A stretch of DNA of 7,217 bases, taken from positions 1 through 7,217 of the forward strand of contig JASLXN010000074.1 in assembly GCA_030740315.1 (NCBI GenBank), given 5' to 3'. Within the stretch, counting starts at the first letter, position 1; each line of letters opens with the position of its first letter. The notes beneath the pieces are model-generated. The model searched no databases and was not told the DNA's origin. It worked only from the letters and a program-made list of their open reading frames with translations. This DNA is from Dehalococcoidia bacterium. Lineage in GTDB: Bacteria; Chloroflexota; Dehalococcoidia; JACVQG01; JAHKAY01. Both the position numbers and the translations under genes were made by a program. Of this stretch, positions 1 to 6,261 are shown piece by piece.

Positions 1-118
1 CTTGGCGGCTGGAGCGGGGTGGATCCACCCGTTCCCATCCCGAACACGGAAGTGAAACGCCCCAGCGCTGACGATACTTGGGAGGAACCTCCCCGGGAAA
101 ATATGCCGCTGCCAGGAG
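1..118 (+). rRNA. rrf: 5S ribosomal RNA
   Basis: 5S rRNA of the large ribosomal subunit. The core with the conserved CCGAACACGGAAGTGAAACG segment (helix III / loop C region) is at about 40-59. The two ends pair to form helix I: bases 1-9 (CTTGGCGGC) match about 108-116 (GCTGCCAGG region), with a few G-U pairs. The molecule may begin one to three bases before the window, so the 5' end should be read as approximate. It is the last gene of an rRNA operon whose other genes would lie to the left, and it is followed directly by a strong intrinsic terminator. The + orientation follows from the conserved strand. Confidence 0.96.
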
Positions 119-126
119 GCTAAAGG

Positions 127-154
127 GGGCCCCCACTCGGGGGCCCTATTTTTT
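127..154 (+). terminator. Intrinsic terminator of the rRNA operon
   Basis: An 8-bp all-GC stem (GGGCCCCC at 127-134, GGGGGCCC at 139-146) closes a four-base ACTC loop and is followed by TA and a run of six T (149-154). It sits about 9 bases after the 5S rRNA, as expected for the end of an rRNA transcript. Confidence 0.92.
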
Positions 155-199
155 ATACCGATTTTTAACACCGGTGCTAAGAATTAGGCGTGAATCCTT

Positions 200-228
200 T
201 TGACCTTTCGACTACCCTGGGGTATAAT
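200..228 (+). promoter_or_regulatory. Sigma-70-type promoter of the S1-clpC unit
   Basis: The -35 box is TTGACC (200-205, five of six consensus bases). The -10 box is TATAAT (223-228, perfect), and the spacing is an ideal 17 bp. Transcription would start near 235, giving a leader of about 27 bases to the TTG at 262 or about 78 bases to the ATG at 313. The promoter lies just downstream of the rRNA terminator and is the only good promoter ahead of the S1 and clpC genes. It also argues that in-frame codons upstream of about 235 are not translated. Confidence 0.85.
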
Positions 229-261
229 GGAGACAAATCGAGAGGGGGCCTTATTCCGGGC

Positions 262-1377
262 TTGGATACAGGGCAGCAAGCACTAACCGCAGACGCTGAG
301 TCGTTTGCTCAGATGGAGGCCCAGTTTATTACGCCCAAACCGGTGAGGCGAGGTGAGGTGGTAAAGGGTGTGGTGGTGGCTCTGGATAAGGATGGTGCCT
401 GGGTCAGCATAGGATCCAAGTCTGAGGGAATAATCCCGCCGGCGGAGATGAAGTCCGCTGATGGTGCTGTTAACATAGGGGAAGAGGTTCCTGTGCTTGT
501 GGTGGCCACTGGACGGGGGGAAGGCAGCCTACTCCTGTCATATGATAGGGCAAGGAGCTTGGTGGGGTGGGAAGAACTGGCAGAATACCAAGAGGCTGAC
601 GAAACGGTGACGGCTGAGGTCATTGGCTTCAACCGTGGCGGGCTGGTGGTAAGGTGTAGGGGTGTAGAAGGGTTTGTCCCTCTGTCGGAGTCCGTGGGCC
701 GTCGCATAGAGGAAAGAGTAGGCCAGGAGTTGCAGGCCAAAGTTTTAGAGGTCAATCGGCGGGGACACCGACTTATACTATCGGAGAGGATAGCCTTCGT
801 GGAGACAAGGGAAGAGCGTAAGGCCCAGGTTATCTCTCAGCTTGAAGAGGGGACTACCATTGAAGGCCGGGTGACTGGGATTCAGGACTACGGAGTCTTC
901 ATTGATGTGGGTGGTGCCGATGGACTCTGCCCCCTAGCGGAGATGTGCTGGGAGCGGGGCAAGACCCCACGTGACCTGGTGCAGAAAGGGCAAGAGGTGA
1001 AGGCGGTGGTGGTGAAGGTGGAGCCGGAGGCCAGACGGGTATTGCTGAGCCTGAAAAAGGCTACACCCCACCCCTGGGAGACGATGGTGGACAAGTACCA
1101 GATAGGCCAGCGGGTGTCTGGTACAGTGACTAGACTGCTTGCCTTTGGTGCCCTGGCCCGCATCGAAGACGGCGTCGTTGAGGGGCTGGTGCACATCTCT
1201 GAGCTAAGCGACCGTCGCGTCTCCCATCCTACAGAGGTTGTAAAGGAAGGGCAGGTGCTTCCCTTGAAGATTTTAAGTATTGATCCCCAGAGACGGCACT
1301 TACGCCTCAGTTTGAGGCAGGCTTTAGAAGAGGAATATTGTAGCCCGGGGGGCAGTGGCTATGGCCAAGGGATTTGA
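262..1377 (+). CDS. rpsA: S1-domain RNA-binding protein, four-domain ribosomal protein S1 type
   Basis: RNA-binding protein of the ribosomal protein S1 family, which in known bacteria helps the 30S subunit bind and unfold mRNA. As annotated it has 371 residues with four S1 (OB-fold) repeats, at roughly 29-97, 112-176, 196-266 and 279-353. Repeats 1, 3 and 4 show the typical motifs: GAWVSIGSKSEGIIP, YGVFIDVGGADGLCPL and GALARIEDGVVEGLVHISEL. Repeat 2 (GGLVVRCRGVEGFVP) resembles ribosome-binding domain 2 of true S1. The frame is open from a GTG at 190, but a near-perfect promoter (200-228) lies inside that extension. I therefore prefer the TTG at 262, with purine-rich GAGGGGG at 242-248 upstream at rather long spacing; the ATG at 313 (354 residues) is the main alternative. 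The gene overlaps clpC by 17 bases. Four-domain S1 proteins are usual outside Proteobacteria, but a non-ribosomal S1 regulator cannot be excluded. Confidence 0.92.
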   Translation: MDTGQQALTADAESFAQMEAQFITPKPVRRGEVVKGVVVALDKDGAWVSIGSKSEGIIPPAEMKSADGAVNIGEEVPVLVVATGRGEGSLLLSYDRARSLVGWEELAEYQEADETVTAEVIGFNRGGLVVRCRGVEGFVPLSESVGRRIEERVGQELQAKVLEVNRRGHRLILSERIAFVETREERKAQVISQLEEGTTIEGRVTGIQDYGVFIDVGGADGLCPLAEMCWERGKTPRDLVQKGQEVKAVVVKVEPEARRVLLSLKKATPHPWETMVDKYQIGQRVSGTVTRLLAFGALARIEDGVVEGLVHISELSDRRVSHPTEVVKEGQVLPLKILSIDPQRRHLRLSLRQALEEEYCSPGGSGYGQGI

Positions 1378-3826
1378 GCGTTTTTCGGATAGGGCGCGCA
1401 AGGTACTCAGCTTAGCTCAAGAAGAGGCCCAGCGCTTTAATCACAGCTATATCGGCACAGAGCACATTTTGCTTGGGCTGGTGCGTGAGGGTGAGGGTGT
1501 GGCTGCCCGGGTCTTATCCAACTTGGGCGTCGACCTGCACAAAGTGAGGGCAGCCGTTGAGTTCATCATCGGTCGTGGAGAGAAGCCGCCTACAGGTGAG
1601 ATAGGCCTTACCCCTAGGGCCAAACGGGTTATTGAACTATCCGTAGACGAGGCTCGCCAGCTCACCCACAACTACATCGGTACCGAGCACCTATTGTTGG
1701 GATTGCTGCGTGAAGGAGAAGGGGTTGCCGCCGGGGTGCTGGAGAGTCTGGGCATGAACTTGGACAAGGTCCGCTCCGAGGTGAACCGTATTCTACAGTC
1801 CACCACCTCCCCCCAGCCGTGGTCGCGGCCGTCCACTAAAACGCCGACCCTGGACCAGTTGGGGATGGATCTCACCGCCCTGGCGCGCTCCGGGCGCATG
1901 GACCCGGTTGTGGGCCGGCAAACTGAGATTGACCGGGTTATCCAGATATTGAGCCGGCGCACCAAGAACAACCCCGCCCTTATTGGATTGCCAGGTGTAG
2001 GCAAGACGGCCATCGTAGAGGGGCTTGCCCACCGCGTGGTGGCAGGGGATGTGCCGGAAAGCCTACAGGGACGCCGCCTGATATCCCTGGATGTCGGCGC
2101 GCTGGTGGCCGGCACCAAATACCGGGGCGAGTTTGAAGAGCGTCTTAAGAAGGTGCTGGAAGAAATAAGAAACGCCAAGAACTGCATACTGTTCGTGGAC
2201 GAATTGCATACAATCGTAGGGGCGGGTGCCGCTGAGGGGGCTGTGGATGCCGCCAACATACTCAAACCCCCGCTATCCCGGGGTGAGCTACAGTGCATCG
2301 GTGCCACCACCATGGACGAGTACCGCAAACATATAGAGAGAGATGCGGCCTTGGAGCGTCGCTTCCAGCCGGTGCTGGTTGAAGAGCCTGCCAAAGAGGA
2401 TACCCTGGATATCCTCCGCGGCGTCAAGGAGCGCTACGAGGAACACCATAAGGTTGAAATCAGTGATGAAGCCCTGAAAGCCGCCGTTAACATGGCCTCC
2501 CGCTACATAGCGGACCGGTTCTTGCCCGATAAGGCTATTGATGTGGTGGATGAGGCCGCCTCCCGGGTGCGAATCCGCACTGGAGGCACACCCATCGGCA
2601 TCAAGGAGGCCCAGCGGGCGCTGGAGACGGTGCGCAAGGATAAGGAGGAGGCCATATCCGGCCAGCAATACGAGTTCGGCGCCGAGCTTAGGGAGCGCGA
2701 GCGTGGCCTGGTGGAGAAGCTGGAGAAGATGGAGAAGGAGTGGCAGGAGGATCGTAGCCAGGATAAGGCTGTGGTCACTGAGGAGGATGTTTCACAGGTC
2801 GTCAGCATGTGGACCGGCATACCGGTCTCCCGCTTGGCCGAGGACGAGACAGAGCGGCTGTTGCATATGGAAAAGGAATTGCACAAGCGTATTATGGGCC
2901 AAGAAGAGGCTGTGGTAACCATAGCCAAGGCTATACGCCGCGCTCGGGCCGGCCTCAAAGACCCTCGCCGCCCCATAGGCAGTTTCCTGTTCTTGGGCCC
3001 CACCGGAGTGGGCAAGACCGAGGTGGTGAGAGCCTTATCCGAGTTCATGTTTGGCACCGAGGAAACCCTCATCCGCCTGGATATGTCCGAATACATGGAG
3101 CGCCACACCGTGTCCCGTCTTATCGGCGCTCCACCGGGATATGTAGGCTATGATGAAGGCGGCCAGCTTACAGAGCGGGTGCGCCGTAAGTCATACTGTG
3201 TCATCCTGCTGGATGAGATTGAGAAAGCGCACTACGATGTATTTAATATACTGCTGCAAATCTTTGACGACGGCCATCTGACCGATGGCAGGGGCCGTAA
3301 AGTGGACTTCCGCAACTCCATAGTGGTGATGACTAGCAACATCGGGGCCGAGCTTATCCGCAGGGATGACACTATGGGATTCGTGTCTCGCGGAGAAGAT
3401 ACCAAGTCTCAGGATCAGGCCTACAAGCGCATGAAGGACAAGGTGCTGTCCGAGGTTAAACGCACCTTCAGGCCAGAGTTCCTAAACCGCCTTGATAGCC
3501 TGGTGGTCTTCCACTCCCTCAGCCGGAACCACATCTGCAGCATAGTGGACCTGATGATGAACCTGGTGGCCATTCAGCTAAAGGAGAAGGGTCTGAGCAT
3601 GGAGACCACGGAGGCCGCCCGAGAACTGCTGGCGGAGAAGGGCTATGACCCCACTTTCGGTGCCCGTCCTCTGCGCCGGGTTATCCAGGACATGGTGGAG
3701 GACCCTCTATCGGATAAGCTACTGGCCGGGGAGTTCCACGATGAGGATACCGTGATCATAGACCGGGAGGGGGATGAAATAGTGATGCATGCCCGGACAC
3801 TGGCCGAGGTGGGAGAGCGGAGCTAA
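1361..3826 (+). CDS. clpC: ClpC: AAA+ unfoldase subunit of the ATP-dependent ClpCP protease
   Basis: Cytoplasmic Hsp100 unfoldase that feeds proteins into the ClpP peptidase for quality control and regulated proteolysis. At 821 residues it is of usual ClpC length. The order is: two Clp_N repeats (about 6-70 and 83-145, each with YIGTEH and LLGL); first AAA+ module with Walker A LPGVGKTA (210-217), Walker B CILFVDE and arginine fingers in LERRFQP; UVR-like middle segment (about 427-465); second AAA+ module with Walker A GPTGVGKTE (546-554), Walker B VILLDEIEKAH, sensor 1 MTSNIG and FRPEFLNRLD; and a C-terminal GARPLRR small domain. An MGF tripeptide at 672-674 sits where the ClpP-docking loop is expected. 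I chose the ATG at 1361 (MAKGFERFSDRARK) with GGGGGG at 1347-1352; a GTG at 1355 would add two residues. Oddities are Leu210 where GEPGVGKT normally has Glu, and Pro304 where KPALARG has Ala. No mcsA, mcsB or ctsR accompanies it. Confidence 0.97.
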   Translation: MAKGFERFSDRARKVLSLAQEEAQRFNHSYIGTEHILLGLVREGEGVAARVLSNLGVDLHKVRAAVEFIIGRGEKPPTGEIGLTPRAKRVIELSVDEARQLTHNYIGTEHLLLGLLREGEGVAAGVLESLGMNLDKVRSEVNRILQSTTSPQPWSRPSTKTPTLDQLGMDLTALARSGRMDPVVGRQTEIDRVIQILSRRTKNNPALIGLPGVGKTAIVEGLAHRVVAGDVPESLQGRRLISLDVGALVAGTKYRGEFEERLKKVLEEIRNAKNCILFVDELHTIVGAGAAEGAVDAANILKPPLSRGELQCIGATTMDEYRKHIERDAALERRFQPVLVEEPAKEDTLDILRGVKERYEEHHKVEISDEALKAAVNMASRYIADRFLPDKAIDVVDEAASRVRIRTGGTPIGIKEAQRALETVRKDKEEAISGQQYEFGAELRERERGLVEKLEKMEKEWQEDRSQDKAVVTEEDVSQVVSMWTGIPVSRLAEDETERLLHMEKELHKRIMGQEEAVVTIAKAIRRARAGLKDPRRPIGSFLFLGPTGVGKTEVVRALSEFMFGTEETLIRLDMSEYMERHTVSRLIGAPPGYVGYDEGGQLTERVRRKSYCVILLDEIEKAHYDVFNILLQIFDDGHLTDGRGRKVDFRNSIVVMTSNIGAELIRRDDTMGFVSRGEDTKSQDQAYKRMKDKVLSEVKRTFRPEFLNRLDSLVVFHSLSRNHICSIVDLMMNLVAIQLKEKGLSMETTEAARELLAEKGYDPTFGARPLRRVIQDMVEDPLSDKLLAGEFHDEDTVIIDREGDEIVMHARTLAEVGERS

Positions 3827-3864
3827 CCTCCCCCCCCTCCACACACACAATAATGGCAATCGTT

Positions 3865-3904
3865 AACAGGGGAAGCACCTTCCGGGTGCTTCCCCTGTTT
3901 CTTG
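3865..3904 (+). terminator. Intrinsic terminator after clpC
   Basis: A perfect 15-bp inverted repeat (AACAGGGGAAGCACC at 3865-3879 with its complement at 3885-3899) encloses a 5-base loop. The T-rich tail is short (GTTTCTT), which is weaker than usual, but the long stem and its position 38 bases after the clpC stop and just before a new promoter support termination. The stem's A-rich 5' side (AA) also allows modest function on the opposite strand. Confidence 0.8.
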
Positions 3905-3914
3905 GATTTGGCTG

Positions 3915-3944
3915 TTGACCCCATGGCGTTACACAGCAGATAAT
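3915..3944 (+). promoter_or_regulatory. Sigma-70-type promoter of the biotin carrier-radA unit
   Basis: The -35 box is TTGACC (3915-3920) and the -10 box is GATAAT (3939-3944), 18 bp apart. The predicted start is near 3951, about 29 bases ahead of the carrier ATG. It follows the clpC terminator directly, so carrier and radA form a separate unit. The -35 box is identical to that of the S1-clpC promoter, and both -10 boxes are followed by GG. Confidence 0.75.
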
Positions 3945-3979
3945 GGTAGGCAGACCGAGACTTGAATAGGAAGGTGCCT

Positions 3980-4201
3980 ATGCCCCAGGAATATGTAGAA
4001 GTGCCCATAACGGGCAAAGTGCTCCGGGTGGAGGTGGAGGTTGGTAGCAAGGTGGAGGAAGGTGCAGTGCTGTGTATCATCGAGTCCATGAAGATGGAGA
4101 ACCCTATTCTGGCCACGGTGGGGGGGCAGGTGCAGGAGATTTCGGTAACTCCGGGCCAGCAAGTGAAAAGCGGTCAGGTTCTGGCGGTCATAGAATACTG
4201 A
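3980..4201 (+). CDS. Stand-alone biotinyl-domain carrier protein (BCCP-like)
   Basis: A 73-residue protein that consists almost entirely of one biotin/lipoyl attachment domain. The biotinylation motif ESMKMEN is at 35-41, so Lys38 is the predicted biotin site, modified by a biotin-protein ligase encoded elsewhere. The two halves of the flattened barrel are visible as the VEVGSKVEEGAVLCIIE and VTPGQQVKSGQVLAVIE repeats. The MKM context points to biotin and not lipoate. Such small carriers deliver carboxyl groups between biotin carboxylase and a carboxyltransferase or decarboxylase (acetyl-CoA or pyruvate carboxylase, oxaloacetate or methylmalonyl-CoA decarboxylase types); no such partner is in the window, so the substrate cannot be told. 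The start is the ATG at 3980, five bases after AGGAAGG (3968-3974); upstream in-frame TTG (3962) and GTG (3974) fit the ribosome binding site less well. The usual Ala/Pro-rich N-terminal linker of AccB is absent. Confidence 0.9.
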   Translation: MPQEYVEVPITGKVLRVEVEVGSKVEEGAVLCIIESMKMENPILATVGGQVQEISVTPGQQVKSGQVLAVIEY

Positions 4202-4211
4202 GGCGATAGGC

Positions 4212-5573
4212 GTGGACAAGGCCAGGGCCCAGTTTGTGTGCAGCCAGTGCGGCCGCGAGGCCGCCAAGTGGCTGGGGCGCTGTCCCAGGTGCGGGGGTTG
4301 GAATACGCTGGAGGCACATTCACTGGCGGCGGGATCCGCCACCCCGCAGGAGATAGCCTCTCTGGGCACGGCACCCGTGTCCCGGATGTCCCTCTCCTAT
4401 GCAGAAGCGAATCGGGTGTTGGGTGGTGGCCTCGTCCCAGGCTCCCTTGTACTTCTGGCCGGCGAGCCCGGTATTGGCAAATCCACCCTGGTGCTGCAAC
4501 TGGCCCAGGCCGTGTCATCGGCTTGCGGCCCGGTAGCCTACATCTCCGGTGAGGAGTCCGCCCTTCAGATAAAGCTGAGGGCGGAGCGGTTAGGGGTGAA
4601 GGGTGACGGCCTTTTTCTCATTGCCGAGACCGACCTTGAGGCCGCTCTGGCCGGGCTGGAAGGACTCTCACCGCGACTGGTGGTAATAGACTCCATCCAG
4701 ACGGCCTTCCTACAGGAGGTCTCCGGCGCACCCGGGAGCCTGTCACAAGTCAGGGAGTGCACCTTGCGCCTCATGGCGTGGTCCAAGGGCCACTCCGTGC
4801 CGGTGGTGCTGGCGGGGCATGTCACCAAGGACGGTTCCATAGCCGGGCCCAAGGCATTAGAGCATATCGTGGATGTAGTACTCTACCTGGAAGGGGACGC
4901 CAACAGTAGCTATCGGCTGCTGCGGGGGGTGAAGAACCGCTTCGGCTCCACACAGGAGGTGGGCATATTTGAGATGGGGGCCGGTGGGCTTTGCGAAGTG
5001 GCCAACCCATCACGTGTTTTCCTGTCCTCCCATCAGGAAGAGGCCGCTGGATGTGCCGTGGTGCCGGCTGTGGAGGGCAGCCGGGTTCTCCTGGCCGAAG
5101 TCCAGGCCCTCACCTCTCCCACCGGCGCCGGCGTGCCACGCCGCATAGCCAGCGGGGTGGACTTCTCCCGTCTGCTGCTCCTGGCGGCGGTGCTTGCCAG
5201 GCGCTGCGGGCTTCCCTTGGGCTCCCAGGACATCATCGCCAATGTGGTGGGCGGCCTTTCCCTTGATGAGCCGGCTGCAGATCTGGCCATCGCCCTGGCG
5301 GTAGCCTCATGCTATTGGGATGCCCCCCTGGCACCGGATACCGTGGTGGTGGGAGAGGTGGGGCTTACCGGTGAACTGCGCCCGGTGTCTGCCCTGGAGA
5401 GGCGGCTGGCCGAAGCCGCCCGGCTGGGCTTTAGCCGCTGCCTGGCACCGCCCGGAGAGACGGCCGTGCCGGAGGGCATGGAGCTTATACTTGTGGCCAC
5501 CCTGGGGCAGGCGCTACGCCTGGGGTTGAGACGCCGTAAACAGGCGAGGGTTAGCGCCTCCACTGACGACTAA
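4212..5573 (+). CDS. radA: RadA (Sms) DNA recombination and repair ATPase
   Basis: RecA-like, DnaB-like ring ATPase that promotes branch migration in homologous recombination and repair. The 453 residues are of normal family length. The order is: N-terminal C4 zinc finger (Cys10, Cys13, Cys24, Cys27 in CSQC...CPRC); Walker A GEPGIGKST (84-92); Walker B-like LVVIDSIQT (156-164); the RadA signature KNRFGS (241-246); and a C-terminal Lon-like (S16) domain, about 280-440, containing GEVGLTGELRPV. The Lon catalytic serine position is Ala in DEPAAD (352-357), as expected for RadA, so the domain is a scaffold and not a protease. Translation starts at GTG 4212; GAGG at 4200-4203 overlaps the stop of the upstream biotin carrier gene, which favours translational coupling. 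The clpC-radA neighbourhood is familiar from Firmicutes and Chloroflexota. No clear terminator follows. Confidence 0.97.
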   Translation: MDKARAQFVCSQCGREAAKWLGRCPRCGGWNTLEAHSLAAGSATPQEIASLGTAPVSRMSLSYAEANRVLGGGLVPGSLVLLAGEPGIGKSTLVLQLAQAVSSACGPVAYISGEESALQIKLRAERLGVKGDGLFLIAETDLEAALAGLEGLSPRLVVIDSIQTAFLQEVSGAPGSLSQVRECTLRLMAWSKGHSVPVVLAGHVTKDGSIAGPKALEHIVDVVLYLEGDANSSYRLLRGVKNRFGSTQEVGIFEMGAGGLCEVANPSRVFLSSHQEEAAGCAVVPAVEGSRVLLAEVQALTSPTGAGVPRRIASGVDFSRLLLLAAVLARRCGLPLGSQDIIANVVGGLSLDEPAADLAIALAVASCYWDAPLAPDTVVVGEVGLTGELRPVSALERRLAEAARLGFSRCLAPPGETAVPEGMELILVATLGQALRLGLRRRKQARVSASTDD

Positions 5574-5602
5574 GGCCCAGCGGCGTAGGCTACCCTCAGA
5601 TG

Positions 5603-5631
5603 TGGCCTTACAAACCCGGGTTGTGGGGCCA
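5603..5631. repeat. Imperfect inverted repeat in the radA-DinB spacer
   Basis: The core AACCCGGGTT (5613-5622) is a perfect palindrome. It is flanked by TGGCC (5603-5607) and GGCCA (5627-5631), giving two nested arms around unpaired bases. No T run follows, so it is not a standard terminator. It overlaps the -35 part of the candidate promoter of the next gene, so it could be an operator, or simply chance in GC-rich DNA. Confidence 0.3.
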
Positions 5632-5649
5632 AGCCCGTGATGGTATTTT
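5621..5649 (+). promoter_or_regulatory. Weak promoter candidate with extended -10 before the DinB-like gene
   Basis: A TGG sits directly before TATTTT (5644-5649), giving an extended -10 element. The -35 candidate is poor (TTGTGG at 5621-5626, three matches) but has 17-bp spacing. A start near 5656 would give a leader of about 40 bases. The gene could equally be read through from radA, since no terminator separates them. Confidence 0.4.
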
Positions 5650-5695
5650 AGAGGTGCGTGACAATCAAAGCCGGGAGTACCGTTAGGAGGCGACT

Positions 5696-6172
5696 ATGTC
5701 GGAGACGGATGAGCTTACGCAGAAGCTGAGTTCCCAGAGGCAGGAACTGCTGGATGTTCTGTGCCAGTTGGATGACCAGAAGGCCGGGCAGCGCCCGGCG
5801 GACGGGGAGTGGTGCACCAAGGAGCAACTGGTGCACCTGTCCCAGATGGAGCAGCGCTGGCTAGGCTGGGCGCTCCAAGTGCGGGACAACCCCGGTTGCA
5901 CGGTGGGTTCCACCGGAGGCAACCCGGAGAGTTTCCCCGATGCCATGACCTGTTCCTTGTCCGACCTGCTGAGCCAGTTGACGGGCGTTCGGCAGGATAC
6001 CCTTAACACCATCCGGGGGCTGAATGAGGAGGAGCTGGGGCGGACGGGAAAACACACCGAGTTCGGGGAGATGAGCGTGCTTCAGATGCTGCGCGCCCCC
6101 TACCGGCATGACCGGATGCACATGGAGCAGATACAGGGCAAAGAAGTCTCCTTTAAGCCTCGCCAGGGATAG
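5696..6172 (+). CDS. DinB-superfamily (YfiT/DinB fold) protein
   Basis: A soluble 158-residue protein that I assign to the DinB/YfiT-like four-helix bundle superfamily. Family hallmarks are the RPADGEWCTKEQLVHL segment (33-48, helix 2 with His47) and a late-helix motif YRHDRMHMEQI (136-146) giving His138 and His142. Together these three histidines would form the metal-binding triad typical of the fold. Members include thiol-dependent transferases (bacillithiol or mycothiol S-transferases) and damage-inducible proteins of unknown function, so the substrate cannot be predicted here. There is no signal peptide or membrane segment. AGGAGG (5685-5690), five bases before the ATG, is a near-perfect ribosome binding site and fixes the start. 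It lies 122 bases after radA in the same direction and converges with the gene on the right. The stop codon is TAG. Confidence 0.8.
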   Translation: MSETDELTQKLSSQRQELLDVLCQLDDQKAGQRPADGEWCTKEQLVHLSQMEQRWLGWALQVRDNPGCTVGSTGGNPESFPDAMTCSLSDLLSQLTGVRQDTLNTIRGLNEEELGRTGKHTEFGEMSVLQMLRAPYRHDRMHMEQIQGKEVSFKPRQG

Positions 6173-6261
6173 AGAGGGTACGTCAGTAGCCCCACATCAC
6201 AGTGCTCAGTACCGGTTTGGGCTGGTCAGACCGTCCGTCCCTTTTCTGTTATATCTAGGGA
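6173..6261. other. Convergent spacer without a clear terminator
   Basis: The 89 bases between the ends of the DinB-like gene and the - strand redox gene contain only short possible stems. GGTAC/GTACC is at 6177-6181 and 6209-6213, and GTCCC/GGGAC at 6237-6241 and 6258-6262. A TTTT is at 6242-6245. None makes a convincing bidirectional terminator, and no small gene is seen. Confidence 0.5.

Noticed and set aside
155..189. Small gene or second 5S/tRNA between the rRNA terminator and the promoter
   Set aside because: Only about 35 AT-rich bases remain, with no tRNA-like stems and no start with a ribosome binding site.
199..216. Possible CtsR heat-shock operator (TTTGACC) near the S1-clpC promoter
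   Set aside because: Only one heptad matches; the second direct repeat expected three bases later (TTTGACC-like) is absent, and the matching half is explained by the -35 box. No CIRCE element was seen either.
1672..2427. A 251-codon open frame on the - strand opposite clpC
   Set aside because: It lies wholly inside the clear clpC coding region, is rich in Ser/Arg/Pro/Thr as antisense frames of GC-rich genes are, and shows no recognisable domain.
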